NCBI GenBank assembly: GCA_963682175.1
Contig: OY821786.1
Coordinates: forward strand, 21,691,501-21,755,500
Direction of reading: 5' to 3'
From: Triglochin maritima
Taxonomy: Eukaryota > Streptophyta > Magnoliopsida > Alismatales > Juncaginaceae
Length of the DNA: 64,000 bases
Every line of letters starts with the position of its first letter. Within the stretch, counting starts at the first letter, position 1. This document shows positions 21,799-34,200 of the stretch, in pieces. Under the pieces are notes generated by a model, which was not told the origin of the DNA, did not search any database, and saw nothing but the letters and a program-made list of their open reading frames with translations. Position numbers and translations under genes: made by a program.

Positions 21799-24700
21799 AA
21801 ATAGGCGTTGCCTAGGTGACCGCTCCCTTGGGTGGTTGCTTATGCGACCACACGTACACCGTACAAAAGGGTGTGAGGTATGCGGTGTCTCCTGGGCGAT
21901 ATGTGATGTTGTGTACAACACAGCAACGGCTAGATTTCTAACCGTTGCTTGTTGCTACTGTAGCAACGACTATATTTCTAGTCGTTGCTACAGTAGCAAC
22001 GAAAAAAGTTTTTAATTTTTTTTAACCCCCCTCCTTCCTACTTTTTTCCTATAAATACCCCTCCTCACCCATTTCATTTCACTCACTCCTACAACTCTTT
22101 CATTCTCTCAACTTGTAATCACAATTCTCAAGCTCTCAACTTTCAACTCCGCTACTCTAGTGCTCAAGAATTCCGGCATCAAGAATTCTGGCGTTCAACA
22201 ATTCCGGCGTTTGAAGTTTTCGTTTTCTATTCCATCAAATCAAGTGCTCACTTTTTACATCTTTCCTTTAGCTTAATTTTTTGGTTAATTTAGATTTTAG
22301 AATCGCAATCAATGTCCTATTTACCTGGACCAATTTTGCCAATGACACACGAAGATTATGATCATTTAAGACCTAGTAGAAGTAATGTCCCTGGTTGGAA
22401 ATTTGCCCACTATTTAGATTTAAAAGAAAAAATTCCTTAGTTTGTGAATTATGTGGTAAAGTAACTAAGGATTGTTTTGCCCACCAGAAACAACATATTG
22501 CACACACACCGGGCAGTAATGCACGACCTTGTGATAAACCCCTGACACGTTAAGAGCCAAAATAGTTGCTTACATGACAAATACTAGTAGAATACAAATG
22601 AATCAAAATGCATGCTTAGATGATTATGTTGATTTAGTAGATGACGTACCTACGGGGCGGTCGGGTACCGGTTCCGGCACAACCCCAACATCCCAACCTC
22701 ATTTGCCTCCTCGAAAGAGAAGGAAGCAAAATACTTGGGGACCAATGGATCGATTTTGTGGTCGTCCCGGAACCGATGCTAACTGAAGCCAACAAACCAC
22801 ACTTGAATGACATTTTAAGAAAGAAGAATGTGAAACAATTAATCAAAAATGGGCTAATTTATTTTTATAGATGTAGAATTCCTTTTAAAGTTGTTAATAC
22901 AACTGAATTTAAGGAAGTCATTGACCGAAAACCAATCACTTATCATGAAGTTAGTGATACATACCTTAAAAAGGAAATTGAAATCACTAGAGGTGTTGTA
23001 ACAACATATAGGCAATATTGGAAATTATGTGGATGTACAATCATGACGGATGCGTGGATTGATAAGTCTGGTAGGAGTTTAATAATCTTTTTAGTGGATT
23101 GGCAAACAGGAACAATGTTTTTACGTTCAGTTGATGCTTCGGGGCAGTCACACGCAGCTTACTACTTGTTCAAGCTGATTGACAATGTGTTTGAAGAAGT
23201 AGGGGAAGAGAACATGGTGCAAGTTTGTTACCAACAACCCCGCCGCCTACGTAGCCGCTGGGAAGATGTTGATGCGGAAGAGGGACAATCTTTTCTGGAC
23301 TCCTTGCGCCGCACACTACATCGACCTCATCCTCAAGGACATTGGCAAGTTATTTTTGAAGACCATCACCTTAAGTCGACGGATCGTCAGGCATTTTAAC
23401 GACCACGCCTTACTACTCTTGCGGATGCGAAAATCAATCGGAGGCAACTTGTTAAGGCCAACAGTCACCCGATTTGCTACAGCTTTCTTGACATTACAGA
23501 GACTCTACTTCAAAAAGGAACAACTGTGATCTTTTGTGGTCTCTTCCGACTACAACGACCCGAATGCTATGTGGATAAAGAATAAGAGGTTGAAGGAAAC
23601 CTCCAACCAAGTGACTGAAGCCATTCTTTTACAATGCTTCTAGGCCAACGTTGTGAAAGTACTCAAAGCCTCACAACCAATGGTCAGCATTCTTAGGTTG
23701 GTGGACGACGAGAAACCAGCAATGGGTTATCTTTATGACGTAATGGAGAAGGCTAATGAGACCATCAATCGAAACTTTTGGGGTAACCCAAGGCATTATC
23801 AGAAGATTGTCGACTGCATCGACAAGAGATGGGGAAAGGAAGAATGAGGAGCTCTCTCCTGCACTCAGTTGGATTCCTACTAAACTCGGACCTTCTTCTC
23901 AACTCTGATAGATAAACGAACCATAGCCATGAACGAGCATATGCAGGGCTTCTTAGACGTCATTTACCATCTTGTTCGTACTCATGAAGGTCATGACAAG
24001 TGTTCATATTTGCTGGATCGTTACACCTCTGAACTAGGAATGATTGGGAAGGACATTGTGAAGAGACAATGCACCGAAAGAAGACTGATTGATTGGTGGC
24101 ATGCGTACGGGGCGGACTAGAAGGATGAGACATTGCAGAGGCTGGCACTAAAGGTTCTCGGCCTAACGTGCTCGGCTTCCAGTTACGAGCGTAATTGGAG
24201 TGTGTTCGAGCAAATGCACACAAAGAGAAGAAACAGATTATCGACGAAGAAGTTGAATGATTTGGTCTTCATGAACTACAACCAGAAGTTGCGGCAAAGA
24301 TTTCAAGCAAGAATGAAACGTCCCAGTTTCTTCAATCCTATCAGTGTGGACTACGACCTCTTGGAGGAACACTCTTGGTTAGCAGAAACTGACGATCCGG
24401 TCTTTGCTGGGGAGGATCTAACGTTGGCTCAGGTGGAGGAAGCTGTCTTAGGACCTCCATCTTCATGAAGACGGGCTCGTCGATCCACAACGTCCTCAAC
24501 TACACCTTTCTTAAGTGAATGATTAAATGAACACATCAACATAATTTCTTATAGTTATGGAGATCCAGGTGCATCGAGTTCTGAAGCTCCCCGGGATGTC
24601 GATGAAGAGTTCATTACGACTGATGATGAAGAAACTGACAAGGAGGACATCTACGTTGACTATCTGAACAACTCAGAGTAGACGACGATACTAAAGTTCC

Positions 24701-25072
24701 TAACTGGACTTTAGAACAAGGTGTCACATTGAATGAGTAGTTTAGGACACTTGTATTGTGATTTGTTTGCTTTCTAAAATGTATCCCAAACTCTAGCATT
24801 AATAAAATAAAAAACCGAGTGTTTGGGTGGGTAGAGGGGTACCTAGTGAGGCTTTGGTTGGTGAAGTAGGAGTCTTTTTTAAGCCCAAACATGTTAGGTT
24901 TGTTTCTATAATTTTTTGGGCATTTTTTCTGATGTTTCCTGATTTTTTATAATTAAAACAAAAATAATTAAAAAAATTAAAATTTGGTTCGCCCAACTCT
25001 GGGCGACTGCACAAACACCTAGGCGTTTGGGCATGCCCAGTCGCCTAGGGTTGCCTAGGCGTTCCCTAAGCA
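21799..25072 (+). mobile_element. hAT element inserted in the solo LTR
   Basis: The direct repeat TTGCTTTATGTGAT occurs at 21785-21798 and 25073-25086 and brackets the insert. A hAT target duplication is 8 bp, so only part of this is the true duplication. Imperfect termini TAGG....GCCTAGGTGACC (left, about 21801) and TAGG....GCCTAGGCAACC (right, reverse complement) face each other. Subterminal CCTAGG/GCGACC motifs are frequent at both ends. The interior has a TATA box, CTATAAATA, at 22049-22057 and a broken BED/hATC transposase gene. Confidence 0.75.
22313..24468 (+). pseudogene. hAT transposase (BED finger, DUF659, hATC dimerisation domain)
   Basis: The first ATG after a TATA box and pyrimidine-rich leader gives MSYLPGPILP. 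After a TAG and a one-base shift, the BED zinc finger reads CELCGKVTKDCFAHQKQH (about 22440-22495). The DUF659/RNase H-like part lies at 22870-23220 (CGCTIMTDAWIDKSGRSLI, VDASGQSHAAYYLFKLI), with the first catalytic Asp in the TDAW motif. A frame change near 23215-23265 leads to NPAAYVAAG.. and TPCAAHYIDLIL. Further stops fall near 23527, 23643 and 23845. The C-terminal hATC block at 24133-24300 (LALKVLGLTCSASSYERNWS) is intact. Domain order is complete but at least five lesions make it a pseudogene. Confidence 0.85.
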
Positions 25073-25758
25073 TTGCTTTATGTGATGAATGTGGGTATGC
25101 TTGTTAGAATAAAAGAGAATACTTAACTTGATGGTTTCTGCCATAATCATTAGGTACATTCCATGCTTGTTTAGGTTCTTAATAACAAACTTGTTTATGC
25201 TAATGTAATCAACTGGGTTAGTGATTTGGATGATAGGTCTTGCCACAACCATTAGGTAATTCCTATGCATAAAAACACAACCTTCACTTGTGCCGTATTG
25301 AATGCATTCCTCACCACTTTATTTCATGTGTACATACACTCCACCCCTTGGGGACTTCTCTTCCTAAATTCCAGGTTGCTTTTATAGTTACTTAGTTTAG
25401 TTTCATTTCTTCTCGTGCTTTCATCTTCTTTGTTTGTTGCTTGCTAGTTTAGTTAGTGTAATCACACTTCTTCTCCTCCTAATTTTCCACTTGATTTCCG
25501 ACGAACTAGAATCGACACACCTCCCTGTGGATCGACCCGCACTTGCGGTTAAACTAAATTTCAATCAATTTGTTAGAATATGCAGTACTAAAACAATGTA
25601 TTGGATATATATGATGTGTGTGATGTGTATGATGTGATTTTGTATGCTATTGTTGTGAACCATACGTATTGTTTTCTTGTCAATACAAGATTTAAAAAAA
25701 TTCAATACCAAAATTATAGGGGTGGTTTTCCCCAAATTCTTGTAATATTCTGGGTTTA

Positions 25759-27332
25759 TGATTGACATCATTTCATGCTTATATTTGTACCTTATATCCA
25801 TTATCTTACACCTAAGCAATGCTATGTGACGAGTTTTATGTTTAGTTTTCAGAAATAAAGAGGTTTGAAGAGAAGAGCCATGAAAGGACCCAAAAGCAGG
25901 AAAAAAGGACCTAATTGTGAGACCTGGGGACCAAGATGCAAGGGGGAAGGACCTGATCGTAAGACAGAAGGACCTAAGAGCAAAACAGGAAACTCCACAC
26001 CATCATGAGGAGTATTTTGTCAATTCGATTCGGGTCGGAGCTCCACTAAACCAGCTAGATGTATCCAAGACCAAGAAACAAACCAAGGCAAGCCCACCAG
26101 AAGTCCCAGCCGGATCTGGGCCTTATAGGCCGCCAATTGGCGGTCTGGAACCGCCAATTGGCGGTCTGGTTAAGCCCAAATCAGCCAAGATTCTTCCTGG
26201 ACTTGTATTAGCATGTGTTTAGGCTATTTTTGGTATTGGTTTAGTCCCACATCGGGGGATTGTCCCGGATTAGCTTTTTCCATGCTTATAAATAGAACTC
26301 TTCACCTCCCATTGTATCCATCTCCCTCTTGGTGGCCATCTTCCCTACTAAGAGTGAAGCCTTGAAGCAAAACTCTAGTGGAGGAAGAGCTACTTGTAAT
26401 TGAGTGAGTTAATAATATAAGTTTTCTTTTAATGATGTTGTTTCTCTCTTAGTTTAATTTCCTTTCCTTTGCATGCTTGTTTGTTTGTTTAGTTTTATGC
26501 TTCTTTAATATTTCTTGCTTAAGTAGTATAAATTTCATTTCAGTATTATGCTTTCCTTTGCTAAATTAGTTAGTGTAATGAGTAGTGAGTAGTTCCATCC
26601 CCATTTGGGGGGTGGAGAAATATGTGATATAATAATGTAGTGTATTAAGTGTGTGTTATTTTTATCCCTTGAGCTTTATATGATTTCCATAACCATCTAA
26701 TGGGTCTCCACTCTTATCTTTGATATGCTAATGCTCTTGAATGAAGCTTAGCTTATGCTTTGATTAGTGGACCTATTTTATGGGGAATGATAAAGTTAGG
26801 ATATGGATGAAGTTAATGTTGGAAACACAATTTGTAGTGTATGTACTCTTGTTGCCTTTTCCTTAGCTAATGTCTTGTATGTTTTAATGATGTAGTCATC
26901 TTAATTCATGTAGAGGCATAGTAGGGTCTAGTCTTTATACTTGAGTTCATGTAGCTTCATTCCAATCATTGTCTTGTATGTTTTAATGATGTAGTCTTAT
27001 CTTAATTCATGTAGAGGCAAGATTGGATGTAGTTTTATGATTTCATGCACTACATGTTGTGAGGAGCTTAATTGAACACACACACACACACATCTTTATG
27101 TTCACATTATTTCTCTACCCCCTTTGGGGTTTAGTTTTATTGCTTATCTTCATTTCCTTTGCATTTCATTTCAGCTTTGTAGTTTAGATTAGTGTAATAC
27201 ATCTTTCTCCCTTCTTTTTACCTCTCGCCTTCGAATAAACCAAGTGTCGACACACCTCCCAGTGGACGACCCGTATTTGCCACCGCTTCAACGCGGTCGT
27301 GCACTTGCGGTTAAATATAAAACGATCAATCA
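25759..27332 (+). repeat. 5' LTR of the young retrotransposon
   Basis: Has a doubled palindrome (two GCCGCCAATTGGCGGTC-type units at about 26128-26166), the conserved TTTAGTCCCACATCGGGGGAT at about 26240, a TATA box CTTATAAATAGAAC at about 26285, a (CA)n run at about 27077 and a conserved 3' part 'cgacacacctcccagtgg'. The 101-codon frame at 25917 crosses these promoter-like elements and is probably not a gene. Confidence 0.92.
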
Positions 27333-28392
27333 AGTTTTTGTGGGTTTTGCGTGTGTTTAGCATGTGCAAAACCGTTGAGAGGCAAAGTAAAAAGAAAGCT
27401 CCCAAAATTGTCTTGAACTTGATGCATTAGGATATCTAGTACGTGGCTTTAGGATTTATCGAGTCGTTAGGATGCACCCCAGTTTTCCTTTGGGGGTGAG
27501 TAATCATAGGGTTTCAGTGCTCAAACATTCAAAGAAGTCCACCCTGAACCTAGTGAGTCAATAATTCGTGTTTGTTAATTTAGGAAGTTTGTTGTAGTCA
27601 AGGACCCTCTTAATCTTGTTGTGAGACATTAGTGTAGGGGTTTTGGTTCATGTGTAGATAAGAAATAAGTGAGTAGATGTTCTCTCTTCTCGCACGGCTC
27701 CTATCACTCGGGAAAGTAGGTCTGAAGGGACTTTGTGCCTGGTGCTTTCGAGTCATCTGACTTGGGATGCGCCGACCGAACTCCCGTTACACGGGTGGTA
27801 GGGATTGCCCTATGTGGAGATTTGGGGAAAGGTGTACGTGATAGTGTAAGTCCTCATGGGCAATGATGCACGAAACCTGACCCTGGGAGAATGTTGCTCC
27901 AACTAATAAAAAGAAAAAAAAGGAAAAAAATGTGTGAAAAGAAACAAAAAGAAAAAAAAATGTTAATGCAAATAAGAACCTTAATGGACCTTACACTTTG
28001 TATCACTTGAGGATCTTGAGGTTGTCCATGTCTTTCACTTAATTCCTTATTTAACTTGCACGAATGGTTTATTAGGCTAGGTGTGGACTGATTACCTATA
28101 TAGAGTCGGCCCGTAGGATTACCGCATTCCATGATCGTCAAAATAAGTCCAACGAGTCGTGTAGCTAGATTGATTAATGCATCTTGTTCGGATTTTGTGG
28201 GTATATCCGCTGAAAACCCTCAGGAGACACCACTCCTCCTCCTTGGCAACAAGGAGGTTTAACGGCTTGTTGCACATGCTAAGTGCAACCGTGATTCCTA
28301 CGAAAGTGAGTTAGGATTTCTTGTTTTTTTCGTATGCTTTTTCCTTTCTTTGTTTTGCTCGAGACTAGCAAAAACTTAGGTGTGGGGGTATT
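27333..28392 (+). other. Internal region of the young retrotransposon, non-coding
   Basis: 1060 bp with no credible frame. The bases just after the 5' LTR, 'agtttttgtgggttttgc', sit where a PBS should be. They resemble the 'agtttttggcgccgttgcc' start of Tat/Athila-like elements only weakly, and I cannot name a tRNA. It contains A-rich tracts (27906-27960) and ends in the polypurine tract at about 28376-28392. Confidence 0.8.
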
Positions 28393-29966
28393 TGATTGAC
28401 ATCATTTCATGCTTATATTTGTACCTTATATCCATTATCTTACACCTAAGCAATGCTATGTGACGAGTTTTATGTTTAGTTTTCAGAAATAAAGAGGTTT
28501 GAAGAGAAGAGCCATGAAAGGACCCAAAAGCAGGAAAAAAGGACCTAATTGTGAGACCTGGGGACCAAGATGCAAGGGGGAAGGACCTGATCGTAAGACA
28601 GAAGGACCTAAGAGCAAAACAGGAAACTCCACACCATCATGAGGAGTATTTTGTCAATTCGATTCGGGTCGGAGCTCCACTAAACCAGCTAGATGCATCC
28701 AAGACCAAGAAACAAACCAAGGCAAGCCCACCAGAAGTCCCAGCCGGATCTGGGCCTTATAGGCCGCCAATTGGCGGTCTGGAACCGCCAATTGGCGGTC
28801 TGGTTAAGCCCAAATCAGCCAAGATTCTTCCTGGACTTGTATTAGCATGTGTTTAGGCTATTTTTGGTATTGGTTTAGTCCCACATCGGGGGATTGTCCC
28901 GGATTAGCTTTTTCCATGCTTATAAATAGAACTCTTCACCTCCCATTGTATCCATCTCCCTCTTGGTGGCCATCTTCCCTACTAAGAGTGAAGCCTTGAA
29001 GCAAAACTCTAGTGGAGGAAGAGCTACTTGTAATTGAGTGAGTTAATAATATAAGTTTTCTTTTAATGATGTTGTTTCTCTCTTAGTTTAATTTCCTTTC
29101 CTTTGCATGCTTGTTTGTTTGTTTAGTTTTATGCTTCTTTAATATTTCTTGCTTAAGTAGTATAAATTTCATTTCAGTATTATGCTTTCCTTTGCTAAAT
29201 TAGTTAGTGTAATGAGTAGTGAGTAGTTCCATCCCCATTTGGGGGGTGGAGAAATATGTGATATAATAATGTAGTGTATTAAGTGTGTGTTATTTTTATC
29301 CCTTGAGCTTTATATGATTTCCATAACCATCTAATGGGTCTCCACTCTTATCTTTGATATGCTAATGCTCTTGAATGAAGCTTAGCTTATGCTTTGATTA
29401 GTGGACCTATTTTATGGGGAATGATAAAGTTAGGATATGGATGAAGTTAATGTTGGAAACACAATTTGTAGTGTATGTACTCTTGTTGCCTTTTCCTTAG
29501 CTAATGTCTTGTATGTTTTAATGATGTAGTCATCTTAATTCATGTAGAGGCATAGTAGGGTCTAGTCTTTATACTTGAGTTCATGTAGCTTCATTCCAAT
29601 CATTGTCTTGTATGTTTTAATGATGTAGTCTTATCTTAATTCATGTAGAGGCAAGATTGGATGTAGTTTTATGATTTCATGCACTACATGTTGTGAGGAG
29701 CTTAATTGAACACACACACACACACATCTTTATGTTCACATTATTTCTCTACCCCCTTTGGGGTTTAGTTTTATTGCTTATCTTCATTTCCTTTGCATTT
29801 CATTTCAGCTTTGTAGTTTAGATTAGTGTAATACATCTTTCTCCCTTCTTTTTACCTCTCGCCTTCGAATAAACCAAGTGTCGACACACCTCCCAGTGGA
29901 CGACCCGTATTTGCCACCGCTTCAACGCGGCCGTGCACTTGCGGTTAAATATAAAACGATCAATCA
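28393..29966 (+). repeat. 3' LTR of the young retrotransposon
   Basis: Same length as the 5' LTR (1574 bp) with the same promoter elements and (CA)n. Two substitutions seen relative to it. Confidence 0.92.
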
Positions 29967-30572
29967 GTTTACGAATTAATTTAGGATTCGTAAATTATGT
30001 GTTTACTTTAGAATTCTGGGTTTACTCTAGATTAGATTTTGGTTACAATTTAGATTTATGAATCGATATTAGATTTATGGATTGATATTGGATTTGAGAT
30101 TCGAGTTTGAATTTAAGATTTAAAATTATACAATGTATTTGATTAGAATTTAGGCTTTGATATTGGATCTAAGTTTTGTTTGTTTGTTGGATTAAACAAA
30201 AATATTTTTACAAAAAGTGCAAGATTATTCAAGCACTTTTGTTAACTAATGTTTGATGAATTGAATGTTTGTCGTTCAAATAAATTTTGATGTGTTTGTG
30301 GTTTAGTAAATTGATTGGAATTTAAGATTTGAAATTGAACTACGTATTGGATTTTGCCTTAAGGATTTAATTTCAATTTTAGGATTCACTTTTGGATTTG
30401 ATTTTGGATTACAGATTCTATCCTGAATTAAGAATTTCATTTTGTGTTATAATTTAAAATTATGAACCGATATTAGATTTAAGGATTGATCTTGGATTTT
30501 GGAATCAAGTTTGGATTCAAGGATTGTAATCGATTTGGGATAACAATTTTCTTGTCTTGTATTATTAGAATC

Positions 30573-30880
30573 ATGACTTCAGACAGAAGTTGGATGTATG
30601 ACCAAAGATTTAGTTGGACATTCGTCGATAATTTTGAGGCATTCCTGAAACTAGTGTTTAGTCCGAAGAACCAATACATTCAAGATGGAAGGATCTTGTG
30701 CCCATGCAAAAAAGGTTTTAACGACAAGTGGGCAACCGGAGGGGACGTATCGATGATGTTGTCATTAACGGTTTTGCTCGAAATTAGGAGCAGTGGGTTT
30801 TCCATGGAGAATCATTTTCTAGTACAAGTGCCCAAATAGTATACCTGACAAATGTAGCTCCTACATTTGGAAGGAAGGAT
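30573..30880 (+). pseudogene. TNP2 N-terminus of CACTA-D (Transpos_assoc domain)
   Basis: ATG at 30573 opens MTSDRSWMYDQRFSW, then about 50 residues on ILCPCKKGFNDKW, the Cys pair of the transposase-associated domain found at the start of CACTA TNP2 proteins. The intact B protein begins MDREWIVSNRL and has CPCNKC at the same place. A frame shift near 30765 leads to INGFARN*EQWVFHGE. After about 30880 the sequence passes into the C-terminal DUF4216-like block of another TNP2, so the central about 800 residues are gone. Confidence 0.7.
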
Positions 30881-31211
30881 TCACTTTAGTTGATTTTTCG
30901 AAAGAATGTTTAAGGAGAACTTTTTGATTTTGGCTTTCCAAGCGAAACCAGTCTTCTATGTGGTTGATCCATCTGATAAGAAATGGTTAGTAATTTTTGA
31001 AGGAAAGAAAAAAATTGTATCAGATGATGGTCTCATCGAGTATGAAGAGACACTACCTTTCTTTAAGCAATCACCTGAGTTGAACTCACTAAATGACGAA
31101 ATACATGTTGAGACTTGGTTTATAGATGACCACGATGAAGGTATATGGATTGAAAATCAGTTACCAAAAAATAAATCGAAAAGGTGCAAAATGTTCTATC
31201 GAACATTATAA
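30880..31211 (+). pseudogene. TNP2 C-terminus of CACTA-A
   Basis: Reads EGFTLVDFSKE, then FQAKPVFYVVDPSDKKW, VIFEGKKKIVSDDGLIEYEE and HDEGIWIENQLP. This matches the last ~130 residues of the intact TNP2 of CACTA-B almost block for block. The 101-codon frame 30906-31211 covers most of it. ORF2 starts 59 bp downstream, as in CACTA-B. Confidence 0.8.
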
Positions 31212-31270
31212 TAACCATTTAATGTCTTGATTTTACTTGTTAATGTCTTGATTTTACTTTTTATAGTATC

Positions 31271-34200
31271 ATGGCTCCAAAAAAGAAACCTACTCAATTA
31301 GAGTCTGAGGTCTCGAAGACTTACAGTTCATGATGTCCTACACTCATGAACGAATTCTTAGGGAAAAGGAATAGAGATGGTAGACTTCCAATCTAGTTTG
31401 ATGGTCGTCTTGAGCCGATAGGCATGATGTCTGATAACTGGAACAGTTATCTGGGAAGCCTAGCGAGGTCCAAACTTGACATATGTTTGTCGAGTTGGGC
31501 CAAAGTTGATGAGAAGCTGAAAGACACAATCTGGGATGACGTGTAGGTAACGATTCCATTATAATGTTCTTTAGTTTTAGTCAAACTTTTAATTTATAGA
31601 AATTGAAAATGTTAACGTGTTATAGGCAAGTTTTGAGTTCCCATCCACTGACAAATTGAAGAAAAAGTGGACGACGTACATGTCGGCTCGTTGGAGGGAC
31701 TTCAAGACAAAGTTAGCCAACAAGTACATATTCGGAGACCATCAGGACAGAAATCCATGCGATTACTATAACTTCATCACTCCGAATACATGGGATAAAT
31801 TTAGAAAATCAAGAGAAAACCTGGAATTTCAGGTAACTGAGTTTAATTTAGAATATGAACTTATTGAGTTATTAATTTAAATGATAATCTAATAAAGATT
31901 GGTCTAGGCAAAAAACCAAGAGCGAAGATCTTCTAATAAGTATCTCCATCATATGTCTTAATTAGGATACCGAAAATTAGAAGACCAAATGATGGTTGAA
32001 AAATGGCCTTGAAGAAACAAGAGGCAATTGACTCCGGTATGAGTGAGGAGCAAGCAAGCAACTTGTCTTTTCCTTCCCCTGTAGCTCGATGTGATTCTTG
32101 GACGAGAGCGAGGGTGAAGTCCAAAGGGGAGTACGTCACGGACGAGTCACAAGCGATCAGCTCGAAGAAAGTAAGTTGTATCACTTGTCTGTTATTAAAT
32201 CACATTCAATAATTTTATATTTTTTAATTGTTTGTAAAACATTTCTTTAAACTTTAGGACTCTCTGAAGTTGAGACAATCCCAAGGCGAATTTGTTTCAT
32301 ATGGTCGGAATGATATTCTACATGAAGCCTTGGCCAATGACGAACATCCTGGTTGTGTAGGGAGTAGGGATGGACTACGACAATATTATGGAAAGACTAA
32401 TCGGTCAAGTTCATCGACAGTTCATACCAAATGTGAGCAACAAATTTTAGATTTGCAAAATAAATTGCAACTTGTTATGGAGAGATTGGATCGTGATTTG
32501 CCTACTTCTCCTACCCATCGTAGGATGGCTTCTTCCCTGGTAACCACTCCTACGATGCAGCCAGTGGTCAACCCCGACTGACAATATGATTTCGCAGCTC
32601 ATTCTCGAAAATTGGACCTCGTAGGTGGTCCCTCGTTTGGTAAATTTGAGGATGGATCTAGATGTTGTTTATTTGTTGAAGACCATAATAGAAGATTGGT
32701 GGGACACGACAAAGTTTATAAAATCTCTAAACACCACTTCAAAGAGGTGGAAGAGGGAGAAGTGAAGGTTGCAGTGGGGAGTTGCTTAGATGTTGGTGTG
32801 ATTGAATCAGTTAAAATACCGCAACTGTACGACTGCGTTGAAGCGGTGACAAGTACGGGTTGGTCCACAGGGAGCGCGCGCGAGTCGGATTTAAGATTGA
32901 CTGGGGGAGAAGAAGAGGGAGAGAGATGCAACCGAAATTACACTACGACGCATAGGAAATCGGAAAACAACACAATAAAAACTCAATCGCTTAGGGGGTA
33001 GACAAAGAATGCGAATACGAAAATATATGTGTGTGTGTGTTCATTTGTGCTCGTCACAACATGTAGTGCATAAAAACCATAAAACCAAATGCAACTTTGC
33101 CTCCACTTGAAATAAGATAAACATTATCATTAAAACATACAAGATAATAACTGAAATGAAGCTAAATGAACTCACGCATAAAGATCAAACCCCACTATGT
33201 CTCCACATGAAATAAGATTTACACAATTATTAAAACATATAAGACATTAATTAAGATGAGGCGAACAAGAGCACATGCTCCCACATGTTATGTTTCATTC
33301 TTCCACTTCATCCTTATCCTAACCTCATCATTCCCCCCATAAAATAGGCTCACTAATCTAAGCTTGCGCAAAGCATCACTCAGGAGCATTAGCACATCAA
33401 AGATAAGAGTGAAATCTCATTAGATGATTATGGAAATCATGTAAAGCTCTAAGGATTAAGATTAACACACACACACCTGAGACATCACATAATCACATCA
33501 ACTTCTTGTCCACCCCCCAAATGGGTATGAACTACTCTCTACTCATCTCCAAACAAAGAAAGCATGAAAAGAACATAAACCCATAATGGAAAATAAAGGA
33601 AAACAAGATTAAGCAAACAACAACATAAAAGAAATTGCATCAAAGGAAAGATATGTAATTAAAGAACAACACTAACACTTGATTGAAAAGAAAAGATTAC
33701 AAAGTTTCTCCTTCTTCTCCTCTTACACTAATCAGCAGCTAAATAAACCTAAACTAATGAAGGAGCACGAACAAGTGGGAAAGGAGGGATTACAATGGTA
33801 TATATAGACTAATATATGGTTAGGATTCATCTGGAAATAATCGGACGGCTCTAAATCACATCTGATGGTCCTGGAATGCTCTGACCCGAATACCTAACCC
33901 ACAACCAAAATTTGAGAACTTGTGGACCATTTTGATCTGCCAGTGGCAGATCAAGTAGGTCCGATCAGGTTGAAACTTTGGCTGATGTTGTATTTCTTTG
34001 ATTGGCACATGCGGTGAATCTCTGGTCCACTATCTCGACCCGATTTGGTTTTAATTGGAGAAATATTGATATGATTCAAGTCATGTGGCACAACATTTTG
34101 TTCTTTACCATCAGGTCCCTTTGGGTTTTCACTTGGGTCCTTCCTGATTTGCGATCCAGTCCTTGTGCATTACGAATGGGTCCAAAAGTCTTCAATTAAG

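Larger units (their letters stand above)
20922..25567 (+). mobile_element. Old solo LTR (TSD ATTTG), interrupted by a hAT element
   Basis: Starts GGATTGACATC (TG mutated to GG) and ends TTTCAATCA. It is flanked by ATTTG at 20917-20921 and 25568-25572. It is a diverged copy of the LTRs at 25759 and 28393: shared features are 'acctaagcaatgctatg', the palindrome CCGCCAATTGGCGG at about 21315, TTAGTCCCACATCGGGGGAT at 21404 and 'cctataaatagaac' at about 21449, and at the far side 'cgacacacctccc' with 'gcacttgcggttaaa'. Without the hAT insertion (21799-25072) and one target copy it measures about 1.36 kb. Confidence 0.85.
25754..29971 (+). mobile_element. Young non-coding LTR retrotransposon (LARD/TRIM-like), TSD GTTTA
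   Basis: Two 1574 bp LTRs (25759-27332 and 28393-29966), both TGATTG..CAATCA, enclose only 1060 bp. Perfect target duplications GTTTA lie at 25754-25758 and 29967-29971. A PPT, 'taggtgtgggggtatt', ends exactly at the 3' LTR, so the element reads on the + strand. By eye the LTRs differ at two positions (26061/28695 and about 27297/29931). No gag or pol domain is present; it must move with proteins of a related gypsy element. It inserted into the 5' region of CACTA-D. Confidence 0.95.
19266..30880 (+). mobile_element. CACTA-D: second CACTA, left part only, nested in CACTA-A
   Basis: The left end reads CAATACTAGAAATATGGG, one base from the canonical CACTACTAGAAA terminus. It is followed by about 15 subterminal repeats of CCGACGGAT or ACATCGACGGA between 19290 and 20000, a CT-rich leader (20080-20600), an AT-rich 5' region, and the N-terminus of a TNP2 gene (30573-30880). 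The right half is absent: at about 30880 the frame passes into the C-terminus of the outer TNP2. I infer that a deletion joined inner and outer transposase genes. Two LTR insertions separate the leader from the TNP2 start. Confidence 0.65.

Noticed and set aside
25917..26222. 101-codon frame, repeated at 28551-28856
   Set aside because: It lies wholly in the LTR across the palindromes upstream of the TATA box and matches no known protein. Its repetition is only due to the two LTRs.
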